Shown one piece after another: positions 55,201 through 64,000 of a stretch of 64,000 nt of DNA. The stretch spans positions 6,000,874 to 6,064,873 of the forward strand of contig OZ020490.1 of NCBI GenBank assembly GCA_963971405.1. The letters run 5' to 3'. The stretch comes from Psococerastis gibbosa. Taxonomy: Eukaryota > Arthropoda > Insecta > Psocodea > Psocidae. The notes under the pieces are model-generated. The model was not told where the DNA came from. It was given only the letters and a program-made list of their open reading frames with translations, and searched no databases. Made by a program: the position numbers and the translations under genes. Numbering within the stretch: position 1 is the stretch's first letter; each line of letters begins with the position of its first letter.

Positions 55201-57241
55201 ATATATAATAAATGTAAATAATAAAAATAATTATATATGAAACAAAAAAGAAAACTATAAAGAAACCATGTAATAAAACTATTAAATTTGAATTTCCCGC
55301 CAAAATGCACCTATAAGTAGGCGTGGTCATGGCTTCAGTCTTGCAGCACAGCCGAAATACGACATGGTGGCTCCATAGGTTTATTAGCTCCATGTATCAA
55401 ACCGTTGATTTTTCCATAAGCCTCAATAATATAATTAATAATAAAATTATTTTGTTTATGTATTATTTTAAAGTGATATTTTTCTATAAATCATGGAGAA
55501 TATATATATTAAATTATATGCAGTGAAATAAGGTCCAGGCATAGTAAAAACATTATAAAAAATATTAAAATAATTAATTAGATGCTAAGAGCTTAGTTTT
55601 CACATGCAAACGGCGGCCATTTTGAATAATATGGGTATCGGTTTGTCGTCAGCGAACCTAGTGACCAAAACTGTCCCTACAGAACCTCATTATACACCAT
55701 AAAATGGGAATGGGAAGTCTTAAATTAAAATTAATCTGTTTACCTTTTTAAGGCGGGGTTTCCACGCATGTCAATGGTAAAAAAGTAAATTCGTGTCGGG
55801 GTGGTACTACCCGTGGTACAGGAGTTTTCAGGTTGCATCAACAGCCTCCTGTTTAACCTATCGACAGTCAGGGAAGACTGCCGGGACCGCCGGCTTTACA
55901 TGCCCTCCGAAGCATGGTAGTCAGAAGATAAATAATTGTACCACTAGAAAATTTTGGCATTCGGGTGGGACTCGAACCAGTCACCTTCTGGATGATAGTC
56001 CGAGTCGTTACCTCTACGCCATTCTGACTACTATGTCAATGGTCAATGAGAAATATGAAATTGACGTTTTAGCAGACATTAAAGATATACTAGAAATGTC
56101 TGCTACCACGTCTAAACCATATTTCTCATTGACCATTGACGTATGTGGAAACCCCGCCTAACCCCAGATTAACCCAGTTAAGTACTCTATCGCCCATAGT
56201 TAAATTATTACCAAACGGCATTGTAGTAGTAGTAGTAGTAGTAGTAGTGTTCGTCGGGTTAATAACGACTTAGGCCTCATATTTGGGCCCGTAGAGCGAC
56301 CCCGACTTGACTGTCCTACGCCAGCCCATAGGACAGTGGACCTCCTGATTATAGTGGATTCCGAACCACTTGGGAAACACAGTGAAGTCACACGATTAGT
56401 TCGGAGGTGACCAGGACAAGTCCTACCATGTTTCCCTACCGGCACTGTGCACACGACCAAGTTATCTGCAGCTTTGAACCTGCTCTGGTCCGCTGAATTC
56501 AACTTGGTATGGCGGCCGGTTCTAACGGCATAGTAATTCCACTGATTATGTAGTGGCTTAATGTATAGGTGCCCATTGCATTGACCGGCTAGGGCTATTT
56601 ACAAAAACAATGACGTGGTAGCAGACATTCAAGACTTAGGTGGCGTTTCCACCGACCTCGCATTGCAGAATTGACGGAAATGTTTATTTTCATCTATGCC
56701 ATAGTTAAAATTGATCAATGATCATACAGTAAAATCACAAACAAACTAAAACTAAAAAATGGCTTCATGGGATATGTTAATTACAAACATTTTAATAGAT
56801 TTCTATAAAAAGAAAAACAAACATTTCCGTCAATGTCATTTGCAATCTGCAATGCGAGGTCGGTGGAAACGCTACCTAAGTCTTGAATGTCTGCTACCAC
56901 ATCACCGTTGTTGGAAATAGCCCTAGCCGGTCAATGCAATGGGCGCCATAGCGGACTAATGCGATGGCTGGGTGACGTCGAGACGGATCTGGCGACCCTG
57001 ACGATGACTCGTGAAGAAGTAAGTAAGTAAGGTATAGTATTATTAAAGCCTATCAAGGACCTCACGCTTTACACGTCCTCTTCTTTTTGTTCAGGTTACA
57101 CCGCAGGGGGGCCGCCCTAGTAAGCAGTATCAAGACATGACCATATCAGCGTCTGTTCTCGCCATCTTCACAGCACTTATAATGTTCATTGACACGGCAA
57201 TCACCGGATTCTATGTTGAAGAGGACGAGGAGCTGGACTAA
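48968..57241 (+). CDS. Four-pass membrane protein, long isoform b
   Basis: Exons 48968-49030, 49681-49851, 54354-54434 and 57095-57241 are all phase 0, with GT..AG borders. They encode 153 aa. TM1 lies about residues 13-33 (VVELCLTIVIVGLIVDP). A loop with a possible N-glycosylation site (NHS) follows, then TM2 about 51-73, TM3 in exon 3b (MFSFVGGVLYIAAASVAIHD) and TM4 in exon 4 (ISASVLAIFTALIMFIDTAI). The cytoplasmic tail is acidic (EEDEELD). Size and layout resemble small MARVEL-like or Snakeskin-like insect tetraspan proteins of epithelial junctions, but I cannot assign a family firmly. Introns 2 and 3 hold SINEs and MITEs. Confidence 0.85.
49985..50430 (+). mobile_element. LINE C-terminal fragments in intron 2
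   Basis: 49985-50180 encodes WRSLNRLRTGVTRCRANLCR and then CECGQVQDDGHPG, the LNxLRTG plus zinc-knuckle end of a LINE. 50183-50430 encodes a second type, ISWLGHVERMPDNRATRAVI followed by HGRRRVGRAQMR. Two different LINE ends lie side by side, separated by AAGTAAGTAAG. Confidence 0.7.
51026..51323. mobile_element. TIR MITE D, copy 2
   Basis: It is an inverted-orientation copy of 33371-33670. The terminal inverted repeats contain TATTGTCATCCGCCATTTTG and CAAAATGGCGGATGACAATA, longer and cleaner than in copy 1. Confidence 0.75.
51545..52031. repeat. 37-bp minisatellite ending in a splice acceptor
   Basis: About 13 units of the form CATAATCTTCTAAAT, then GCACACCATTAATTTCACAAAG, run directly into exon 3a. 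The last unit is TTAATTTCACAG / AGTATAATCTTCT, where the slash marks the functional acceptor. The array therefore repeats both the intron end and the first dozen bases of the exon. Other units end in CACAAAG and would be weaker acceptors. Confidence 0.93.
52832..52915 (+). mobile_element. SINE 3' end in the isoform a 3' region
   Basis: Only the 3' part (CTAGTTGAGTGAAAGAGAGG to TTATTTATTTATTTG) is present. Confidence 0.7.
52891..52896 (+). terminator. Candidate poly(A) signal supplied by SINE (isoform a)
   Basis: AATAAA 644 bases after the isoform a stop is the first canonical hexamer I find in this 3' region, and it lies in the SINE tail. Confidence 0.35.
53232..53460 (+). repeat. Dispersed repeat E, copy
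   Basis: It is collinear with 25688-25960 (see that entry). Confidence 0.55.
53535..53690 (-). mobile_element. SINE, minus strand, partial
   Basis: The body and a decayed B box (GGTTCATGTCCTACAC on the minus strand) are present. It forms an inverted pair with the plus-strand copy about 270 bases further on. Confidence 0.7.
53963..54170 (+). mobile_element. SINE, full length
   Basis: It has head, B box (GGTTCGAGTACC, one change), body and a TATGTATGAATGTATG tail. It lies about 185 bases upstream of exon 3b. Confidence 0.8.
54575..54665 (-). mobile_element. tRNA-like SINE head of a second family
   Basis: The minus strand reads TGATCCAGCGGTTAAGACG (A-box-like) and, about 35 bases on, GTGGGTTCGAATCTCGCC (B box). 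Acceptor-stem halves do not pair, so this is not a working tRNA gene. AACCGAAATTAGAGGATATAG-like sequence beside it recurs at 54835. Confidence 0.45.
55751..56158. mobile_element. Palindromic TA-MITE split by a SINE
   Basis: The ends are AGGCGGGGTTTCCACGCATG and its inverse, flanked by TA. The core AGCAGACATTAAAGATATAC / AAATGTCTGCTACCACGTC is kept. The left arm is interrupted at 55779 by a SINE, so the palindrome resumes at 56033. Confidence 0.82.
55779..56032 (-). mobile_element. tRNA-derived SINE variant with 11-bp target duplication
   Basis: ATGTCAATGGT occurs at 55768-55778 and 56033-56043. The minus strand has an A-box-like GGCGTAGAGGTAACGACTC and a B box GGTTCGAGTCCC. The body retains TGCTTCGGAGGGCATGTAAA but differs elsewhere from the main SINE, so it is a separate subfamily. 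Confidence 0.82.
56325..56515 (+). repeat. Interspersed repeat family A, young subfamily
   Basis: It is nearly identical to 7700-7905. A (GTA)n microsatellite precedes it at 56224-56247. Confidence 0.7.
56568..56948. mobile_element. Nested palindromic MITE composite 3
   Basis: The outer ends GGTGCCCATTGCATTGACCG and GGTCAATGCAATGGGCGCC flank an inner element with ends GGTGGCGTTTCCACCGACCT, in the same plan as 33986. The inner AT-rich sequence is inverted relative to that copy. Confidence 0.82.
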
Positions 57242-57484
57242 ACCGCACAAGTTGTCAATTTACAAGTGATAAGGACTGTAGTGCGTTTTTCATAGCGCTT
57301 AGAGTTAAATCTGGGCTTTCCAGGTCTGAGCAGTTAAACCTTGGTTTTTGTTAAAGTTTAGGTTAGGGTAGGCCCCGGGATCGGGTTCCAATACATGGCG
57401 GTGCTGTATGATATTTTTGTAGTTTACAGTGACAGTGATTGTGAAAACATTCCAAAGATTTCCTCGACAGTCAATATTAGGTCC

Positions 57485-57490
57485 AATAAA
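57485..57490 (+). terminator. Candidate poly(A) signal, isoform b
   Basis: AATAAA lies 244 bases after the isoform b stop codon. Confidence 0.5.
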
Positions 57491-58022
57491 TATTCGACAG
57501 TTTAATTATAATAATAATTAATTTGTATTTATTACTCAGTTTACTGTGCAATTATTTAGAGATTTAGTCTATTCAAGTTGTAGAAATATTCCTTCATCAT
57601 ATCATAGGGTATTTTAATTGTTTTGTGTTGTAATTATCTCATGAAAATTAGTTAGGGCTAAATACCTCTACAACTGGAATAGACTCAATATTAAGAACTT
57701 GGGTAGTAAGTTAAAAAAAAATATATATAAACTGTCTGATTTTAAAGTGATCCCAGGGGTGGCCAATGTTGGCGTTCCATATTCTCTTAAGTTAGTAAGA
57801 AAAAAACCGAGGTTTAGCTGCTCCGTCTGTATGTTCGATGTCATATATGGCAGTGGCGTATATAAGCCCCCCCGAAATGCGAAAATGTAAGGCGAAATTA
57901 ACTTGTACGTATGTTTTAATGCATTATTTGCCAGACCTAATAGAAGTTCGGGTCAACTGACAACAGTGAAAGGTAAGGGGTTTGGCTTGTAGAATTTATC
58001 GAAGGCAAGAAGTTGATATCTA

Positions 58023-58390
58023 AGGCGCCCATTCCACCGACCGGCTAGGGCTATTTACAAAAACAGTGACGTGGTAGCAGGCATTCAAGACTTAGGTGGC
58101 GTTTCCACCGATCTCGCATTGCAAAATGTTTATTTTCCTGTATTTAGAATTGATCAATGATCATACAGTAAAATCACAAACAAACAAACAAAAATTAAAA
58201 AATGGCGTCATGGGATATGTTAAGTACAAACATTTTAATAGATTTCTATAAAAAGAAAAATTCTAATTTCCGTCAATGTCATTTGCATTCTGCAATGCGT
58301 GGTCGATGGAAACGCCACCTAAGTCTTGAATGTCTGCTACCACGTCACCGTTTTTTTTAAATTTTAAGCCGGTCGGTGGAATGGGCGCCT
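58023..58390. mobile_element. Nested palindromic MITE composite 4
   Basis: The ends AGGCGCCCATTCCACCGACC and their inverse are flanked by TA. The inner element is in the same orientation as composite 3. Part of the right outer arm is replaced by a T-run. Confidence 0.82.
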
Positions 58391-60830
58391 TAGGGCGATC
58401 TTATGTTCTTATTTGCCCCCTCCCCCAATATTATGTATATACGCCACTGATATAAGGCAATGTTTAACTTGTGCTACAAGGCCGTGACAACCTAAAGCAT
58501 GCAGGGTTGTACTCCATACTTGCCAGATTTTTTAGTGGTATATGTATACTGGATATTGTTCATTGTTCACATATATAATGCATAGAGTGATGTTTTTCTG
58601 ATTTAGTAGGCCTAGCACTGGTATATAAGGCTAACTTCGTTAACACGTTCACGTACTTGGTCAATTCAAGTTAACGCTTGTTAAAATGTCAATTTCTGAG
58701 CTTGCCCCTTGGCACTTGTAGTCGGTGGGGTTGACATCGAGGAGTGAACCAGTTTTCCAGTGGCTTAAAATTCATTCGGGAAATTTTTTAATAATGCCTG
58801 GCCACAGGTGGGGTCATTGGCAGGGAAAGGTACTAAGGGCCACTTCAAGTTAATTTAGGTATAAACAAATACGTCAAAAAAATAAAAATTAAACCCAGTA
58901 CTGCTAAATTACCACTAATCAAAAAAGGGTAAAATTTAAAATGGATATTCTGATCAATGTTAACATAGCGTATTATTGTTTAGTATATTGAACATATTGC
59001 ATAATGTCAATATTGCAAAGATTTTTCATAGCCCTTACGTCCAGAAACACTTGAAACGTAACCCAATGTTTCAAAGCTGTGTTTAAAACACTTTACCCCT
59101 GGGGGAAATACCCGCCCTTTGCTAGGCCTTTAGAAAACCTAGAAACCCCCTCTATGCAAATTACAGTATAATTTTTCATGAAAAAAAAAAATCATTGAAA
59201 CATTGGAGTAATTAACACAAATTTGTATTTTTTTTTTGTCATTACTGACTATATTTTTTGTAATATGTTTTATTATGTATTTATGTTTTGTATTCGCGTG
59301 CGACTTTAGTTTATTTTGATACCAAAACATTGCGTGATTCAGCCGCACAAATTGCAATCAGGGCATTTTTAAATAAATCATAATATTGTCATTTATATAT
59401 AAATTATATGTTTATTATTAGGTTTACTTTCTTAATTTATTAGCTCGCCAATAGTAGGCTATCTACGCAGAATAATCACAATTGCTGCAAATCTCTGTAG
59501 TTGTTCCGTTGTTGTAGGTATTTGTTATCTGTAAAAACGCATTGAACGCCAAAAATGTCAAATTCTACTACTGTATTAATATAAAAATTAAGCTACTGTA
59601 TGTGTTAGGCGATGGATAACAAACTCAGATGCTACCCTGACTTACTGTAAGTCCGCTTCGCAAGGGCGTTGGAACTGCATTCTATCATAGACCACAGAGT
59701 AAAATAAACATAGCAGCCCATTTTACGGAATTTGGTACTTGTATATATATATATTTTTTCCTTGTCCAGTACTCCCTGGACAAGGAGCATATATTACACA
59801 AGACAATAAGGTACATAATAATAACAATCCGCATCCCCAAGCAAGCGCTTATTTGGGACAAAAGGCTCATACAGTGCTGCTAAACAAAGCTTCATCATAT
59901 TTTTGTTATTTATTTATACTGTTTATTTTATTTACTTATTTTTTTTTTAAATATAATAATATAAATAATAAAAGTCTTTATTGAAAAATAAATAAATTCA
60001 GATGCAGCTTGATTCTTGGGCCTAGGGCTCTCTTCCGCCTAACTTTACATATCAACTAGCTCATAGTGGGCTATGTGAAAATACCAGAAGAACTAGGCTC
60101 CGATGTCCATTTTACTCTATGGTCTATGATATAGTGCAGTCGCGTAGAAAACGCCTTAGTGCGCTGGGCAGTATAAAGATCAAATCACGTCAGTTTTACA
60201 CCTATATTTTTTTAATGTACGTAAATTCCCCTTATTACACACTCCAATAAATATGAGTAAGAAAAATTGGAATGTGTAATACCTAAATTCCGATTCAGTT
60301 CGTAAACTTCAGTTCGAAACTTCAACATAAACATTCCAAATGTTTCTTCGATGAATAAATATTGAAGTGTGAATTCAGGGTCCATGTTTGGTTTTTGATA
60401 GATTTTTTACTTCAAGGTGAACGCCTATGCAATGTGTTCTCATTTAAAACGAATTCCGTCCAATAACAATGATATTAGATATTATTATAAATACAGTAGA
60501 TGTTTTAGAATAGTTATCGAATATACTGTGAGTCTCAGAATTGAATATCGATAGGGAAGAAACGACCAACGCTCGATAAGTTTACTGTTTATCTTAATAG
60601 ATACAGATACCTTTTTTCCATTGCTTTGATCTATTTTGATATAGCTAATCCTGTTGGTCTCAAATTTGGCATGATACAAGTATTATTTTGATTAAAGCAG
60701 ATTTTTTAAGGCAGCAGTTTTAATTTGTGTTTATAGTATTTGAAATTAGTTGGACTTACATTGATTGCCTGCTGTGTTAACAGTCATTAAAGGCATAGAC
60801 CTCATAGTCATCGAAAGGGCGCAGCCTGTT
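58391..60830. other. AT-rich intergenic, no gene seen
   Basis: No coding exon, RNA gene or clear repeat family is recognised over about 2.4 kb. Frames at 59139-59357, 59685-59984 and 60485-60679 are low-complexity. Confidence 0.45.
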
Positions 60831-61127
60831 GTCAGGGGAAGGGGGGACGTTTTGGGAGTGGGTGCTACTCCCATCATCAGGCCAAGTCTTGAGAAGAGCT
60901 GATGATTTCTGGACGATTGACTCATTGCTGTTGTATTCTACTCTGAATTATTTGAGTAAATCCGATTTCCTTGAGGATTCGAACTACCGTTCTCCAGATT
61001 TAATTGCAATCTCTCTAACCACTCAACGTCCAGAAACCATCAGGACTAAACCATTAGTCCCTCTCATGACTTGTCCTGATGATGGGAGTAGCACCCACTC
61101 CCGAAACGTCGCCCCCTTCCCCCTGAC
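60831..61127. mobile_element. TIR element containing a tRNA-like segment
   Basis: The ends GTCAGGGGAAGGGGGGACGT and CCCCCTTCCCCCTGAC, followed by GGGAGTGGGTGCTACTCCC on both sides, are inverted. Inside, the minus strand has TTGAGTGGTTAGAGAGA (A-box-like) and GTAGTTCGAATCC (B box) about 35 bases apart. Either a SINE inserted between the repeats, or the element captured a tRNA-like gene. Confidence 0.6.
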
Positions 61128-61274
61128 AAAGCAAGCCAGGCCATGCAAGTACAACTAACCCTTTGTAAAATAATAAACGTTTACTTCATCCAAATAGAGC
61201 GCTAATCAAAGGAGAGGATTATCTACCAGACCTCAGACGTACTGCCGTATTTTCCTTCGTAATCTGAATCAATT

Positions 61275-61560
61275 CAACAATGGTGGGACATGATAACCAG
61301 CTTTGGCAATCTAAGCGCGTGTCGAGTCCTGGTCACATCCGAATTAATCGTGTGACTTTGCTATGTTCCCCAAGTGGTTCGGAATCCACTATAATCGGGA
61401 GGTCCACCCTGTCAGTCAACTCCCTTTCTCCCCGAGGTGAAGGAGTCTGCCCTTAGGGTGCCTCAAGTGAATAAACGAATAAACAGGCTCACTCCCCCCC
61501 CCCCCCCCCCCGCCTGGCCGACCGACAGGGTTGCTTAAAGCAGAAATGCTAAAAGTAGGC
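61275..61560 (-). repeat. Interspersed repeat family A, minus strand
   Basis: The order is the reverse of the copy at 23840, ending in a C-run of about 18 at 61495-61512. It lies just downstream of the CUB/LDLa gene. Confidence 0.7.
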
Positions 61561-61649
61561 TTTGGAGAACAAACAAACAATTATTTTCAAATAGCCTATA
61601 TTATTACAAATAAAGTCATTCAACTAAAAAACTAAGTTATTTCCGTAAT

Positions 61650-63280
61650 CTAGTAAGGCACGTGGATATTGTTATTGGAGCGCTTGTGGCAGCAGGACCG
61701 GCAGAGCAGTACCAGACAGACGACAGCAAAGCCGATACCTCCAGTCGCACCCACTGCTACAGCCACCCAGCTGTCCGACAGTTGCTCAGATTCTGTCTTG
61801 GCGCAGAACTCGGGCAATTCGTCTTTGCTGGGACCACCTGGAAAAGAATTTTTAATTTTACTACAACCAAAAGGAGAGGACATTAAAATAAAGGCGGCTG
61901 CGATGATGTTCAAACACGAATAACATTCCAATAGAAGATAAGTAGGGACCGGACTTGAATATAAGTTAGGAAGACCTTTGGTGGCATTGATAGCGAGAAG
62001 CCAATGAGACTGCAGTAGTTCGGGCATGTAAAACGAATGTACATAACAGCAGGTGCGAAAGAAACAGAAAGAGCGAACACGAAGAAAGAGGCAGAAACCA
62101 GATTGCGGGCCACCTCAGCAGAGTGGGGCTAGTACTTTAGGAAATGGAGATGATGACAACTCACCTGTAATATTAGGACAATTTGCAACTCCATTGCAGA
62201 CAAGGCTAGAAGGAATGCAGAACTCTGGTTCCCCAGGACACGCGAAGTCACATCCTTCGTTGTTCTGTAACAATACCGCAAAATACCATAATTTATTACA
62301 GGACAAGAGCGTCTTTCCACGGTTGCACAGCTTCGAATAGCCTCCGTGCCAAGTACGGGCTAAGGTAAAATAAGAGTCTTCACTCTCCCAGATCAATATT
62401 GCTGTTGCTGGCCTTTTTGACTTTATCAACTTACCTCCAACTCAGTGAGGCGCGAGGTGACAAGACTAGCGGCACTACGGTCCATATGGAAGAGCTCGGT
62501 CCACGCAATCTTGAAGGCAGCGCGGGCAGGGGTCCCACTCCCTTGGAATTCGACGAAGACGACCTTAGGGTCGCCAGGCTTTAGCCCTTCCCCCAGCTCG
62601 GTGCTCGTGAGAATGGGCATTTCTTTTAGGGCACTCACGTTCTCCCCACACACGGTGAGGATGGCGTCCTGCTTGCCTACAAGCAAACAAGGAATTGTGC
62701 AGGTGCATTTGAGAATGGAAGCCCGGACGCCATGGTCTTCACTCTTCAGAGGGCAAACTCCCTATGTCCAATCGAGAATGTGTGCTGAACCATCAAGAAG
62801 TCACACGAATGGGCCAGACCATCGCATCGCAATAATACTTATTGCAGTGTCAGAGTGTTGGAAAGAGATCGCTAGAGAGCTCCCTCTACCTATCTGTAGT
62901 CTGGAACCTAGACCTAGACTCTCGGTTGTAGACAGGTTACTTGGGGTTATACCCGGTATACTAAAATATACTGCTTAACCTACTTGACGTTATTTGAACT
63001 TCTTAAAGGTAAAATGCCTACACAAAATTTTGAACAAAGATACATACCTGGCAGGTAGACCCTCAGCCTGCCATCATCACAACTTCTAGACGTGAACATA
63101 AACTTATCAAAATGCAGCCAAATGTCCCTGTTTTCATTGACGCGGATTTCCCAATAACATCTCAACGTTCTGGGCGGTTCCCCGAACCCAACGGCCTCGT
63201 AGTACGGGAAGTGGAGCTCTCCTTCAGTGGCTGGGTGAAGAACTGAAGGACCGCAAAGGGGTTCGTGGGCAAACTCGTAC
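61650..63280 (-). CDS. CUB + LDLa single-pass membrane protein, last four exons
   Basis: This is the 3' end of a cell-surface protein whose first exons lie beyond 64000. Exons in coding order are 63280-63048, 62676-62435, 62264-62165 and 61837-61650; all phases agree. The first two encode a CUB domain: LCGPSVL, LRCYWEIRV, CDDGRLRVY, LTVCGEN. The third and the start of the fourth encode an LDLa-like module with six cysteines (GCDFACPGEPEFC, LVCNGVANCP, then KDELPEFC) split by the intron. A membrane segment (VAVAVGATGGIGFAVVCLVLL) and a 16-residue basic tail ending HVPY follow. CUB-LDLa-TM order recalls Neto and LRP12-type proteins, but the tail is much shorter than theirs, so I give no gene name. 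Confidence 0.88.
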
Positions 63281-64000
63281 CTGAAATGTGGAAATAAAGG
63301 AATTTAACAATAATTTCCGGAGAAATTAAGATATGCAATTGTGTGAGAACCGGGTTATTTTTGTAAAACGCAACTTCTGGGAGTAGTAGCTCTTTCAGTT
63401 TATGGTAGGACTAAAAGAAAACCGGGATGGTTCGTGGGCAAACTCGTACCTGAAATGTGGAAATAAAGGAATTTAACAATAATTTCCGGAGAAATTAAGA
63501 TATGCAATTGTGTGAGAATCGGGTTATTTTTGTAAAACGCAACTTCTGGGAGTAGTAGCTCTTTCAGTTTATGGTAGGACTAAAAGAAAACCGGGATGGT
63601 TCGTGGGCAAACTCGTACCTGAAATTTGGAAATAAAGGAATTTAACAATAATTTCCGCAGAAATTAAGATATGCAATTGTGTGAGAACCGGGTTATTTTT
63701 GTAAAACGCAACTTCTGGGAGTTGTAGCTCTTTCAGTCTATGGTAGGACTAAAGGAAAACTGGGATGGTTCGTGGGCAAACTCGTACCTGAAATGTTGAA
63801 ATAAAGGAATTTAACAAAACTTTCTGCAGAAATTAAGTTATGCAATTGTGTGAGAACCGGGTTGTTTTTGTAAAACGCAACTTCTGGGAGTTCAGTCTAT
63901 GGTAGGACAATTTAGGCGAACCGAGGTGGTTCGTGGGCGAAAATGCGGAAATATAGGCATTTAATCATAACTCTGCGGAAATTAAATTATACAATCTTGT
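63261..64000. repeat. 169-bp tandem array containing a splice acceptor
   Basis: Units start GTTCGTGGGCAAACTCGTAC at 63261, 63430, 63599 and 63768, and in decayed form at 63929. The period is 169, then 161. The first unit overlaps the 5' end of the exon ending at 63280, so each of the next three units also carries CCACATTTCAG (or a near copy) plus the first 20 exon bases in minus-strand sense. The array runs off the window. Confidence 0.93.

Noticed and set aside
61662-61923. Plus-strand frames of 74 and 84 aa
   Set aside because: They are antisense to the transmembrane exon of the CUB/LDLa gene.
62445-62978. 177-aa plus-strand frame
   Set aside because: It is antisense to the CUB exon 62676-62435 and runs into intron; the minus strand has the real domain.

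Overview
This window is eukaryotic nuclear DNA, most likely from an insect. It is AT-rich, with introns that follow GT..AG, an insect-type ionotropic receptor, tRNA-derived SINEs, many LINE fragments and palindromic MITEs. A complete eEFSec gene shows that the selenocysteine machinery is kept. Many holometabolous lineages and aphids have lost it, so a hemimetabolous insect is plausible, but I cannot name the species.

Four host genes stand out. (1) At 9886-11796 (+) there is an intronless divergent ionotropic receptor of 636 aa whose 3' end is duplicated in tandem. (2) At 38254-47983 (-) there is an eight-exon selenocysteine-specific elongation factor of 521 aa in which every splice phase closes. 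(3) At 48968-57241 (+), head to head with it, lies a small four-pass membrane protein with two alternative 3' ends; each end encodes its own version of the last two membrane segments. (4) At 61650-63280 (-) are the last four exons of a CUB + LDLa single-pass membrane protein that continues beyond 64000.

The rest is mostly repeats. 1-9400 holds SINEs, MITEs and a LINE 3' end inserted in a SINE. 12100-20600 holds LINE fragments, two hAT-like elements and a nested stack built around a nearly intact LINE (15741-18933). 21231-22790 is a 194-bp satellite. 25000-31200 is a degraded LINE plus a 213-bp tandem array. 33300-37700 and 55700-58400 carry a family of TA-flanked palindromic MITEs, four of which have a second MITE at the centre of the first. 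About 58400-60830 is largely featureless.

The most unusual theme is where repeats meet splice sites. Two unrelated tandem arrays (37 bp and 169 bp) contain the splice acceptor and first bases of the exon they adjoin. Two consecutive introns of the eEFSec gene begin with a MITE within 6-8 bases of the donor. All identifications come from reading the sequence; no database search was run.
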